A stretch of 64,000 nt of DNA from Amycolatopsis thailandensis (GTDB lineage: Bacteria > Actinomycetota > Actinomycetes > Mycobacteriales > Pseudonocardiaceae): assembly GCF_002234405.1 (NCBI RefSeq), contig NZ_NMQT01000016.1, forward strand, positions 104,813 through 168,812, in the 5' to 3' direction. How positions within the stretch are numbered: the stretch's first letter is position 1; the number at the start of each line of letters is the position of its first letter. The translations under genes were made by a program, and so were the position numbers. The notes beneath the pieces were generated by a model, which did no database searches, was not told the DNA's origin, and saw only the letters and a program-made list of their open reading frames with translations. Positions 37,377 through 45,022 of the stretch are shown here, piece after piece.

Positions 37377-37835
37377 ATGACGGCGGAGTACTTCGTGGTC
37401 CGTGGCCAGGTGGAGAAGGGCGATCAGCGGGGCCGGGAACTGGGCTTCCCGACCGCCAACATCGCGCTGCGCGACCAAGACGGCCAGGTCGGCGACGGAG
37501 TGTGGGCGGGCTGGGCCGAACGCGCCGACGGCACGCGCATCGCGGCCGCGGTCTCGGTCGGCAGGCGCCCGACGTACTACGGCGCGGACGGCTACCGGCT
37601 CGTCGAGGCGCATCTGCTGGACTTCAGCGGCGACCTCTACGGCGAGGTGCTGACCGTGTGGCTGGGGCACCACCTGCGGGAGCAGAAGGCGTACCCGTCG
37701 TCGGAAGCGCTGATCGCCGCGCTCGACACCGACATCGCGGACGCGGGCAAGTGGGCCGCCGACAACCCGGCCGAGGGCCTGCCGGACGCGGGCGACGCCG
37801 AGGACGGCGTCGTCCGACGGGTACCGCTCACCTGA
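37377..37835 (+). CDS. Stand-alone riboflavin kinase domain protein
   Basis: A 152-residue protein matching only the C-terminal riboflavin kinase domain of RibF: VRGQVEKGDQRGRELGFPTANI with the PTAN ATP/Mg motif, AAVSVGRRPTYYGADGYRLV, EAHLLDFSGDLYGEVLTVWL and HHLREQKAYPS. The FAD synthetase half is absent. It may phosphorylate riboflavin or a similar flavin; flavin supply could matter for the many FAD enzymes around, but a second complete ribF is expected elsewhere. Confidence 0.85.
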   Translation: MTAEYFVVRGQVEKGDQRGRELGFPTANIALRDQDGQVGDGVWAGWAERADGTRIAAAVSVGRRPTYYGADGYRLVEAHLLDFSGDLYGEVLTVWLGHHLREQKAYPSSEALIAALDTDIADAGKWAADNPAEGLPDAGDAEDGVVRRVPLT

Positions 37836-37851
37836 GCTGCTGAGCGCCTGT

Positions 37852-37904
37852 GATGCGAAAGCCACTTTCGCAACCTTCAACGTTGCGAAAGTGGCTTTCG
37901 CATC
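37852..37904. repeat. Nested palindrome, family A (copy 3)
   Basis: Perfect 23-bp arms 37852-37874 and 37882-37904 with the same CTTCAAC loop as copy 1 at 6308; the arms contain GCGAAAG-CCA-CTTTCGC. It lies 17 bp after the riboflavin kinase stop. Confidence 0.85.
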
Positions 37905-37939
37905 GCGCCTTCTTGGCCTCGCTCACGCCGGCACGTGCG

Positions 37940-37986
37940 GTGAAGGGCTCCTTCACTACCTTCAGGGTAGCTAAGGAGCCCTTCAC
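37940..37986. repeat. Nested palindrome, family B (copy 2)
   Basis: Arms 37940-37953 (GTGAAGGGCTCCTT) and 37973-37986 with an inner CTACC/GGTAG stem. It differs from copy 1 in the middle of the arm, with both sides changed together so that pairing is kept. Confidence 0.8.
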
Positions 37987-38013
37987 TACATCCGGCCTTG
38001 CCCTGTCGCGGAC

Positions 38014-38066
38014 GTTGCGAAAGCCACTTTCGCAACGGTGAGTGTTGCGAAAGTGGCTTTCACAAC
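38014..38066. repeat. Nested palindrome, family A (copy 4)
   Basis: 23-bp arms 38014-38036 and 38044-38066 with one mismatch (GCGAAAG against CTTTCAC) and a GGTGAGT loop. Confidence 0.8.
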
Positions 38067-38093
38067 ACACGGGACGCAGCCGCCGCGTCCGCG

Positions 38094-38111
38094 TTTAGTC
38101 CTCTGAATGCG
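38094..38111 (+). repeat. Motif D: TTTAGTCCTCTGAATGCG (copy 1)
   Basis: One of four copies of an 18-bp motif, preceded by GC and ending TGCG. It is 12 bp before the stop of the DUF5134 gene on the other strand and close to a family A hairpin. Other copies are at 59746, 60006 and 60124, always on the same strand. Confidence 0.75.
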
Positions 38112-38122
38112 GCCGGGAAACG

Positions 38123-38692
38123 TCAGAGGGCCGCGCCCACCAGCATGTACCCCATCCCCACGCCCATGATCACCCGGCACACCCACCGCGACACCTGACC
38201 GGAGCGCTCGGTGCCCCGCGCCGCCAGGACACCGGCGCGCACCGCGTCCACCGCGAAGTACGCGGCCACGGCACCGAAGACCAGCGAAAGCCACAGCGCC
38301 GAACCGCCGCCGGGGCCGGACATCACCAGCCACGGACCGTGAGAAACCTCGCTGTGTGGCATGGCCGTCACCATGAACAGCATCGCGGCGGCGGAGACCG
38401 CGTGGTGCCCGCACGCGGCGTGCCCGGACCGCCGTCCCTTCCACCACGAGACGGCGAACCAGCCCGCGGTCAGCGCCAGCACCGCCTGCCAGCCGGCCGC
38501 CGGGATCGGGCCGCCCACCGGGGACAGCATCGCGACCATGGCGACGACGAGCAGCAGCTCGGCGAGATCGCCGTTGCGGACCGCCGCGCCCTGGCGCCCG
38601 TAGTCCAGCCGGACGAGTCTCAGCACGCACGGCAGGACCAGCGCGGCGAACACCGCGGTCAGGGCCCACGCGACGACGAGTGGTCCAGACAT
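38123..38692 (-). CDS. DUF5134 membrane protein
   Basis: A 189-residue protein with about five hydrophobic helices (AWALTAVFAALVLPCVLRLV, LAELLLVVAMVAMLSP, AAAMLFMVTAMPH and a C-terminal MGVGMGYMLVGAAL) and a His-rich loop (RSGHAACGHHAVSAAAMLF). It matches the actinobacterial DUF5134 family, often next to copper or haem genes, role unknown. Histidines within and beside membrane helices might bind metal. It starts at ATG 38692 with GGAGGTGAC upstream. Confidence 0.8.
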   Translation of the reverse strand: MSGPLVVAWALTAVFAALVLPCVLRLVRLDYGRQGAAVRNGDLAELLLVVAMVAMLSPVGGPIPAAGWQAVLALTAGWFAVSWWKGRRSGHAACGHHAVSAAAMLFMVTAMPHSEVSHGPWLVMSGPGGGSALWLSLVFGAVAAYFAVDAVRAGVLAARGTERSGQVSRWVCRVIMGVGMGYMLVGAAL

Positions 38693-38765
38693 GTCACCTC
38701 CTGGCCGGTATCCCTCTCACCGTCGCAGGTGGCGCACTAGTACACCATCGGGCATCGGGGTGATC

Positions 38766-39935
38766 TCAGCCCGCGGTCAAGACCAGTCCGCTCGTAGGTA
38801 CGCCGGTTCCGGCGGTCACCAGCACCCGGGAAGCCCCGTCGACCTGGTTGACGGCGTCGCCCCGCAGCTGCCGGACCCCTTCGGCGATCCCGTTCATCCC
38901 GTGGATGTAGGCCTCCCCCAGCTGCCCGCCGTGCGGGTTGAGCGGGAGTTTCCCGTCGAGCTCCAGGGTGCCGCCGCCGATGAAGTCCTTGGCCTCACCC
39001 TTCCCGCAGAAGCCGAGTTCTTCCAGCTGCATCAGGACATAGGGGGTGAAGTGGTCGTAGAGCACGGCGAGATCCATGTCGCCGGGCCCGAGGCCGGACT
39101 GCTCCCACAGCTGCCGTCCAACGACCCCCATCTCGGGCAGCGCCGGGAGGTCGTCGCGGTAGTAGCTGGTCATCACGTACTGGTCCGGACCACTCCCCTG
39201 CGCGGCCGCCGCGATCACGGCGGGCCGGTGCGGCAGGTCGCGCGCCCGTTCGGCGCTGGTGATCACCAGCGCGACCCCGCCGTCGCTCTCCTGGCAGCAG
39301 TCCAGCAGGTGCAGCGGTTCGGCGACCCAGCGGGAGGCTTGATGGTCTTCGAGCGTGATCGGCTTGCCGTGGAACCAGGCCTTCGGGTTCGTCGCCGCGC
39401 GGGCGCGGTCGATCACGGCCACCCGGCCGAAGTCCTCGCTGGTCGCGCCGTACTCGTGCATGTAGCGCCGGGCGAGCATGGCGACGGTCGCGGCCGGGGT
39501 CGCGATCCCCATCGGGTAGTGGAACGCGTTGTCGACGCCGGAGGAGTTCACCTGCCCCGCCGCGGCGGAGGACACCTGCCCGAACCGCATCCCGGACCGT
39601 TCGTTGAACGCCCGGTACGCGACGACGACGTCCGCGACGCCGGTCGCGACGGCCATCGCGGCCTGCTGCACGGTCGCCGCGGCCGCTCCGCCGCCGTAGT
39701 GGATCCGGCTGAAGAACTTGAGTTCCGGGATGCCGAGTTCCCGCGCCACCGCGATCTCGCTGTTGCCGTCCATGGTGAACGACACCAGTCCGTCCACATC
39801 AGACAGAGAAAGACCGGCGTCCTTGAGCGCGCTCGAGACCGCCTCCGACGCCAAGCGCAGCTCGCTGCGCCCGGAATCCTTGGAGAACTCCGTCGCGCCG
39901 ATCCCGGCGATCGCCGCCCGTCCGGACAGGGTCAT
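38766..39935 (-). CDS. ltp2: Steroid side-chain aldolase Ltp2
   Basis: A 389-residue thiolase-like lipid-transfer protein. The thiolase catalytic Cys is replaced (HYGGGAAAATVQQAAMAV), as in Ltp2, which acts as a retro-aldolase instead: with ChsH2's DUF35 domain it cleaves the side-chain beta-hydroxy-CoA to androstenedione-type product and propionyl-CoA. LYDHFTPYVLMQLEELGFCG is the conserved C-terminal segment. ATG 39935 (TGATG overlap with chsH1) is used; a GTG at 39938 is also possible. It is the last gene of the igr-type operon. Confidence 0.9.
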   Translation of the reverse strand: MTLSGRAAIAGIGATEFSKDSGRSELRLASEAVSSALKDAGLSLSDVDGLVSFTMDGNSEIAVARELGIPELKFFSRIHYGGGAAAATVQQAAMAVATGVADVVVAYRAFNERSGMRFGQVSSAAAGQVNSSGVDNAFHYPMGIATPAATVAMLARRYMHEYGATSEDFGRVAVIDRARAATNPKAWFHGKPITLEDHQASRWVAEPLHLLDCCQESDGGVALVITSAERARDLPHRPAVIAAAAQGSGPDQYVMTSYYRDDLPALPEMGVVGRQLWEQSGLGPGDMDLAVLYDHFTPYVLMQLEELGFCGKGEAKDFIGGGTLELDGKLPLNPHGGQLGEAYIHGMNGIAEGVRQLRGDAVNQVDGASRVLVTAGTGVPTSGLVLTAG

Positions 39936-40330
39936 CACTCGCCTCCCAGCGTGAGTGCCACGGTGCCCACCACGTGCTCGCCGAGACTGTCCACACCGGA
40001 CACCGAGATCACCACGTCGTCACCGTCCCGTTCCGTGACCCGGCCGGTGAAGGTGAGCGTGTCGTAGGCGTAGCAGGGCACGCCGAGCCGGATCTTGATC
40101 GATCGCACGAAAGCCTCCGGTCCCGCCCAGTCGGTGACGAATCGTTGCACCAGGCCGGTGTCGGTGAGGATGTTGACGAAAATGTCCTTCGACCCGCGCC
40201 GCACGGCGGCGTCACGGTCGTGGTGGACGTCCTGGAAATCCCGGGTCGCCACCGCGGTGCTCACCACGAAGGTCGGGGTGGCCTCGATCATCAGCGGCGG
40301 CAGCTCGGTGCCGACCGAACAGTCCTTCAT
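39935..40330 (-). CDS. chsH1: Side-chain hydratase subunit ChsH1
   Basis: A 131-residue single-hotdog MaoC-like protein (VATRDFQDVHHDRDAAVRRG, IFVNILTDTGLVQRFV). In mycobacteria ChsH1 carries the catalytic Asp-His pair (here DVHHDRD) and pairs with ChsH2 to hydrate 3-oxo-4,17-pregnadiene-20-carboxyl-CoA. It starts at ATG 40330, overlapping chsH2 by 4 bp. The MKDCSVGTELPP start fits the family. Confidence 0.9.
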   Translation of the reverse strand: MKDCSVGTELPPLMIEATPTFVVSTAVATRDFQDVHHDRDAAVRRGSKDIFVNILTDTGLVQRFVTDWAGPEAFVRSIKIRLGVPCYAYDTLTFTGRVTERDGDDVVISVSGVDSLGEHVVGTVALTLGGE

Positions 40331-41241
40331 CGCGCGACCCTCCAAGCGGGCAACGTCAGTTCCTCGTCGACCTTCACGAAAGCCGCTTCCACGCCGAGTC
40401 CGATGTGGACGGACCCCGGATCCGCGTCGAGCAGTTCGCCCATCACCCGGACGCCCTCCTCCAGTTCGACGAGCGCGACCACGAACGGCAGATCCTTGCC
40501 GGGCACCTTCGGATGGTGGTGCACCACGTAGCTGTAGACCGTCCCGCGGCCGCACGCGACGACGTGGTCCGGCTTGGCGTCGAGGTCACCGTCCGGTGGC
40601 ATCGGGCCGGGCGGATGCCGCAGGGTCTCGCCCCAGCGCTGGATCCGCAGTTCCCCTTCACGCAGTCCGGCCCAGAAGAACTCGGTGTCCTTGCTGATCA
40701 CCGGCCGCAGGACCGGGGCCGAGGGCTTGGCGGGTTCGGCGCCCGGCGGCCGGAACTTCAGCACCCGGAACACCATGTCCGCGACGGCCTCGTCACCGAC
40801 GTACCAGGTGGTCTTCGTGGTCACGAACCAGCCTTCGCCCAGCGCGGTGCGTTTCGGCCCGACGACGCTTTCGAGTTTCGCGGTCGCCTCGACGCGTTCG
40901 CCGTGCCGCAGATAGCGGAAGTAGTTCTGCTCGGAATTGGTCGCGACGACCGAGGTGAACCCGGCTTCGTCGAGCACCTCCATCATCGCGCCGAGCGGGT
41001 CGTCCGAAGCCCTCGTCCAGTGCAGCCCGCCCATCGTCCACACCTGCGCCATCGCGGGCGGCGCGACCAGTCCCTTGTGGACACTTCCGGCGGCGAACTC
41101 CTCGTCGACGTACACCGGATTGCGGTCGCCGATGGCTTCGACCCAGTTGTTGACCATCGCCTGGTTGACCGCGTCACGGGCGGCCCTCGGCGCGGATTCC
41201 CCTTGTGCGGCGATGCGTTCCGCCGCTTCCTGGATGCTCAT
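40327..41241 (-). CDS. chsH2: Side-chain hydratase subunit ChsH2 (MaoC + DUF35)
   Basis: A 304-residue two-domain protein: an N-terminal hotdog (VNNWVEAIGDRNPVYVDEEF, LVAPPAMAQVWTMGG) and a C-terminal DUF35 OB-fold with rubredoxin-like start (FFWAGLREGELRIQRW, GTVYSYVVHHHP, VVALVELEEGVRVMGEL). The usual zinc cysteines of DUF35 are mostly missing, as in ChsH2. It forms a hydratase with ChsH1, and its DUF35 domain binds Ltp2. The order fadE28-fadE29-chsH2-chsH1-ltp2 equals Rv3544c-Rv3540c. Confidence 0.92.
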   Translation of the reverse strand: MSIQEAAERIAAQGESAPRAARDAVNQAMVNNWVEAIGDRNPVYVDEEFAAGSVHKGLVAPPAMAQVWTMGGLHWTRASDDPLGAMMEVLDEAGFTSVVATNSEQNYFRYLRHGERVEATAKLESVVGPKRTALGEGWFVTTKTTWYVGDEAVADMVFRVLKFRPPGAEPAKPSAPVLRPVISKDTEFFWAGLREGELRIQRWGETLRHPPGPMPPDGDLDAKPDHVVACGRGTVYSYVVHHHPKVPGKDLPFVVALVELEEGVRVMGELLDADPGSVHIGLGVEAAFVKVDEELTLPAWRVAR

Positions 41242-42410
41242 CGCGGCACCCTCGGCAGGCCGAGGCCGGCGGTGGCGATCAGTTCGCGCTGGATCTCGTT
41301 GACACCGCCACCGAAGGTCAGCACCAGATTGCGTTTGGCCACCACGTCCAGCCATTGCGCCAGTTCCGCGGTTTCGGCGTCGGCCTGATCGCCGTGTCGC
41401 GCCACGATCTCCTCCAGTCTCCTGGCCAGCCGCTGGATGCGTTCGGAACCGAAGATCTTGGTGGCCGAAGCGTCGGCCACCGCCACCGGTCCGGTCGCGG
41501 TCGAGGCCGCGACCTGCCAGTTCAGCAGTTCGTTGACCCGGGCGGTCGCCAGGGTTTCCGCGAGTACGCCTCGGACGTCGGGCAGCTGGAGCAACGGGGT
41601 GCCGTCCGGGGTCTTCCGGGACGAAGCCCAGTCGCGGACTCGGTCGTGGAGGCCGCCGACGCGCCCGGCCGGGCCGAGCATGACGCGTTCGTGGTTCAGC
41701 TGGGTGGTGATCAGCCGCCAGCCCTCGTTCTCCTTGCCCACCAGCATGTTCGCGGGCACCCGGACGTCCGAGTAGTAGGTGGCGTTCACGTGGTGCGCGC
41801 CGTCGCAGGTGATGATCGGCGTCCACGAGTAACCGGGATCCCGGGTGTCCATGATGAGGATCGAGATCCCCTTGTGCTTCGGCGCGTCCGGCGCGGTCCG
41901 CACGGCCAGCCAGATGTAGTCGGCGTCATGCCCGCCCGTGGTGAAGATCTTCTGGCCGTTGACGACGTACTCGTCCCCTTCGCGCACCGCCGTCATGCGC
42001 AGCGACGCGAGGTCCGTTCCCGCGTCGGGTTCGGTGTAGCCGATGGCGAAATGCACCTCGCCCGCGAGGATCTTGGGCAGGAACAAGGACTTCTGTTCCT
42101 CGGTGCCGAAAGCCTGCAACGTCGGCCCGACGGTCTGCAAGGTCACCGACGGCAGCTGGACGTCGGCCCTGGCTGCCTCGTCGACGAAGATGTGCTGCTC
42201 GATCTCGCCGAAACCTCGGCCGCCGTACTGTTCGGGCCAGCCGACGCCGAGCCAGCCGTCGCGGCCCATCCGCCGCACGATCTCGCGGTACACCGGTCCG
42301 TGCCGCTCGCGCAGCATCGCGCGCCGCTCGTCGGCGCTCACCAGGCCGGCGAAGTACTTTCGCAGTTCTGCGCGCAACTGGTGCTGCGCAGCGGTCAGTT
42401 CGATCAGCAT
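41238..42410 (-). CDS. fadE29: Steroid side-chain acyl-CoA dehydrogenase FadE29 (ChsE2)
   Basis: A 390-residue acyl-CoA dehydrogenase: GYTEPDAGTDLASLRM, YVVNGQKIFTTGGHDADYIW and C-terminal FGGGVNEIQRELIATAGLGLP. With FadE28 it forms the alpha2beta2 enzyme ChsE1-ChsE2 that dehydrogenates the 3-carbon steroid side chain. ATG 42410 is used; the in-frame GTG at 42416 would overlap the fadE28 stop in a GTGA junction and is equally possible. It overlaps chsH2 by 4 bp. Confidence 0.91.
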   Translation of the reverse strand: MLIELTAAQHQLRAELRKYFAGLVSADERRAMLRERHGPVYREIVRRMGRDGWLGVGWPEQYGGRGFGEIEQHIFVDEAARADVQLPSVTLQTVGPTLQAFGTEEQKSLFLPKILAGEVHFAIGYTEPDAGTDLASLRMTAVREGDEYVVNGQKIFTTGGHDADYIWLAVRTAPDAPKHKGISILIMDTRDPGYSWTPIITCDGAHHVNATYYSDVRVPANMLVGKENEGWRLITTQLNHERVMLGPAGRVGGLHDRVRDWASSRKTPDGTPLLQLPDVRGVLAETLATARVNELLNWQVAASTATGPVAVADASATKIFGSERIQRLARRLEEIVARHGDQADAETAELAQWLDVVAKRNLVLTFGGGVNEIQRELIATAGLGLPRVPR

Positions 42411-42412
42411 TC

Positions 42413-43477
42413 TCACCCCGCCACCTGTTCGCCCAACGCGGCCAGCCGATGCGAGGCGCCGCCGAGCGTTCGTCCCAGATCCTTGACCGCCGACGAGAAC
42501 CGGTGCAGTGGATACGTTTCGTCCACGCCGATCCCGCCGTGCAGGTGATGGCAGACGGCCAGCGCCCCGGGCGCCTCCTCCGCCAGCCAATACGCCGCGA
42601 TGTCCAGTTCCGCCTCGGCGTCGAGCCCCGCCGCGAGCCGCCAGACCGCCGACCGCGCGGCCAGCTGGACGGTCCTCGACGCGACGTAGACGTCCGCGAT
42701 CTGTTGCGCCACCGCCTGGAACGCCGCCAGCGGACGCCCGAACTGTTCACGTTCGCCGACGTGCTTGGTGGTCAGCGCGAGCGCGCCGGCGAGCAGTCCG
42801 TCGCCGAACGCCACGGTGCCCGCGAGCGCGAACCAGTGCAGGGCCGCGATCGACTCGCCGGGCCCGTGCCCGTTGAGGAGATCGGCGTCGGTGACGGTCA
42901 CGGAATCCAGCGTCATCGTGTAGTCCGGTGTGCCGGAAGAGGTTCTCGTCGGAGTCAGCGTCACGCCGTCGGCCCGGGGATCGATCAGGAAGACGCCGGT
43001 GCCGCCGGGCAGCGAGGCGGGCGTCAGGATCCGGGTGGCCTCCGCCGCGAACGGCACGCCGACCTTGACCCCGCTCAGCCGCCAATCCCCGGCCGATTCC
43101 GCGACGGTCGCGGGCCGGGTGGTGAACGGCGCGGAAGGTTCGTGCAGGGCGGCGGTGAGCACGGATTCGCCCGCGGCGACCGGCGGAAGCAGCGCCGCAC
43201 GCTGGTCCGGGCCGCCGAGCGCCGTGACCGGCAGGACCCCGAAGGCGAGCGTCGCCAGCGCGGGCGCCGGCGAGGCGACGCGGCCGAGTTCGGTCAGCAC
43301 CAAGGCGACTTCGGCGACGCCGAGGCCGTCACCGCCGAGTTCGGCGGGTAATGCCAGGGCGAGCAGACCGGCGTCGGCGAGCGCGCGCCACGTGTCCGCG
43401 GGCTCGCGCTCCTTGCCGAGCACACCCGCGGTCAGCGCGATGACCTCGGTCTGCGTCTCGTCGAACTGGAAGTCCAC
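42413..43477 (-). CDS. fadE28: Steroid side-chain acyl-CoA dehydrogenase FadE28 (ChsE1)
   Basis: A 354-residue acyl-CoA dehydrogenase-like partner subunit: LADAGLLALALPAELGGDGLG, TTKHVGEREQFGRPLAAFQA and CHHLHGGIGVDETYPLHRF. It pairs with FadE29. GTG 43477 begins VDFQFDETQTEV. It leads the igr-type operon; a KstR operator lies 35 bp upstream. cyp125, which precedes fadE28 in mycobacteria, is replaced here by a wax-ester synthase gene. Confidence 0.9.
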   Translation of the reverse strand: MDFQFDETQTEVIALTAGVLGKEREPADTWRALADAGLLALALPAELGGDGLGVAEVALVLTELGRVASPAPALATLAFGVLPVTALGGPDQRAALLPPVAAGESVLTAALHEPSAPFTTRPATVAESAGDWRLSGVKVGVPFAAEATRILTPASLPGGTGVFLIDPRADGVTLTPTRTSSGTPDYTMTLDSVTVTDADLLNGHGPGESIAALHWFALAGTVAFGDGLLAGALALTTKHVGEREQFGRPLAAFQAVAQQIADVYVASRTVQLAARSAVWRLAAGLDAEAELDIAAYWLAEEAPGALAVCHHLHGGIGVDETYPLHRFSSAVKDLGRTLGGASHRLAALGEQVAG

Positions 43478-43511
43478 ACTGGCTCCTCACCGGGGCGAAC
43501 GGGCACAATAC

Positions 43512-43525
43512 TGAAACCTGTTCTA
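43512..43525. promoter_or_regulatory. KstR operator of the fadE28-ltp2 operon
   Basis: TGAAACCTGTTCTA is an exact fit to TnnAACnnGTTnnA, 35 bp upstream of fadE28. Confidence 0.85.
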
Positions 43526-43564
43526 GTCTTATCCGGAAGGAGGCCCGACGGCAAGGGGGAGGAT

Positions 43565-44956
43565 CTAGGAGGTGGCTTTCAGCAGTTCCTCGAGAGCGTC
43601 CGGGAAGTGGTCGGCGAGCGGCCACAGGTCTCCGGTCAGTTCGCGCGCGCCGAGCAGCCCGACGTCGACCCGGCCCGCGTTGGACAGCACGGTGACGTTG
43701 AGCCCGGCGCCGTGGAACACCGGCCCGAGCGGGTAGAGCCCGGTGATCCGGCAGCCCAGCAGGTACAGCGGCATCGGCGGACCGGGCACATTGGACACCA
43801 CCAGGTTGTGCACCACCGGATGCCGTTCGGCCAGGCGCAGCGCGGAATACGCGCGCACCGCGAGGCCGAACATGGTCGCGGCCGAGAACTGGGCCCAGTC
43901 CTGGAGCATGTCGGCGTGGATGTCGTGGTGGTGGTCTTTGGACTGCCGGTTCGATTCCGCGAGCATGAACACGCGCGCGGCGGGATCCTCCAGATGGGTG
44001 GGCAGCGAGGCGAAGAACGCCGAGACCTTGTTGCTGCCGTGGTCGCGTTCGGTGCGTTCGTGCACCGACACCGGCACAGTCGCCACCAGCGGATCTTCCG
44101 GCAGTTCGCCGCGATCCAGCAGGAACCGCCGCAGCGCACCGGAAACGACGGCGAGGACGACGTCGTTGACCGTCACTCCGAAGGCGTTCTTGATCTGTTT
44201 GACCTCGTCGAGGTCGAGAGAGGTGTAAGCGACGCTTCGGTGTGCGGTGATCGTCCCGTTGAACGACGTGCGCGGCGCGGTGAACGGGACCGGCATCCCC
44301 TTGCCCTGCAACGCTTTGCCGAGCCATTTCGGGACGAGTCCGAGCAGGTCCGGCAGTAGTTTGACGACCTCGGCCGGGCGTTTCGCGAACGACGTCAGCC
44401 CCGCGCCGAGCAGCGCACGCCTGCCCGGGACGCCTCCGTTGTGGCGTTCGTCTCGCGCGATCTCCGGCGGCGGCGCGTCCGGTTCGAGACCGGCGAGATA
44501 GGTGATCAGGCTGGCGCCGCCGACCCCGTCGACGCTGGCGTGGTGCATCTTCAGCAAGACCGCGATCCCGCCGTCCGCCAGGCCTTCGATGACGTACAAC
44601 TGCCAGAGCGGCTGCGCGCGGTCCAGTCGTTGTCCCGCGATGTGGGCGCAGAGGTCGGCCAGTTCCCTCCGGTCACCGGGCGCGGGTACGCCGATCCGGT
44701 GAACGTGGGCTTCGAGGTCGAAGTCCTCGTCCTCGACCCAGACCGGATGTGTCAGGTTCCAGAGTGGATTGTGCAGCTTGCGCCGGAATGCCGGGATCAG
44801 CTCGACGCGCTCGGCCAGTTTCTCCTTGAAGCGCTCGAAGTCGTAGCCGCCGGGCATCGTCGAACCGTCGAGGGTGAGCAGCCCGCACACATGCAGGACC
44901 TGGGCGGGTGTCTCCAGGTAGAGGAAACTCGCGTCGAGACCGCTCAATCTCTGCAT
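43565..44956 (-). CDS. Wax ester synthase/diacylglycerol acyltransferase (WS/DGAT)
   Basis: A 463-residue acyltransferase of the actinobacterial WS/DGAT family. The active-site HHxxxDG motif is H138-H139-A-S-V-D143-G; N-terminal MQRLSGLDASFLYLETP and the later VVSNVPGPPMPLYLLG are family signatures. It makes triacylglycerol or wax esters from acyl-CoA, which may store acyl-CoA or alcohols released during steroid or ester use. ATG 44956 is chosen because an upstream in-frame start would place the KstR operator inside the coding sequence. It is divergent from an esterase, both facing away from the operator. Confidence 0.9.
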   Translation of the reverse strand: MQRLSGLDASFLYLETPAQVLHVCGLLTLDGSTMPGGYDFERFKEKLAERVELIPAFRRKLHNPLWNLTHPVWVEDEDFDLEAHVHRIGVPAPGDRRELADLCAHIAGQRLDRAQPLWQLYVIEGLADGGIAVLLKMHHASVDGVGGASLITYLAGLEPDAPPPEIARDERHNGGVPGRRALLGAGLTSFAKRPAEVVKLLPDLLGLVPKWLGKALQGKGMPVPFTAPRTSFNGTITAHRSVAYTSLDLDEVKQIKNAFGVTVNDVVLAVVSGALRRFLLDRGELPEDPLVATVPVSVHERTERDHGSNKVSAFFASLPTHLEDPAARVFMLAESNRQSKDHHHDIHADMLQDWAQFSAATMFGLAVRAYSALRLAERHPVVHNLVVSNVPGPPMPLYLLGCRITGLYPLGPVFHGAGLNVTVLSNAGRVDVGLLGARELTGDLWPLADHFPDALEELLKATS

Positions 44957-44978
44957 AAGAATCACCTTAAGTGAACTT

Positions 44979-44992
44979 TGCAACCGGTTCTA
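44979..44992. promoter_or_regulatory. KstR operator between WS/DGAT and esterase
   Basis: TGCAACCGGTTCTA is an exact fit to TnnAACnnGTTnnA, between the divergent genes at 44956 and 45023. This suggests that both belong to the KstR regulon. Confidence 0.8.
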
Positions 44993-45022
44993 GGCGGTCA
45001 CCCGGCGGTAGGATCGGTGCCC

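Noticed and set aside
38766..39935. Ordinary thiolase assignment for Ltp2
   Set aside because: The nucleophilic cysteine segment is replaced by HYGGGAAAA, and the operon order fits the aldolase Ltp2.
41238..41826. Large open frames opposite the ChsH2/FadE29 genes
   Set aside because: High-GC shadow frames; the confirmed genes have domain motifs and 4-bp overlaps.
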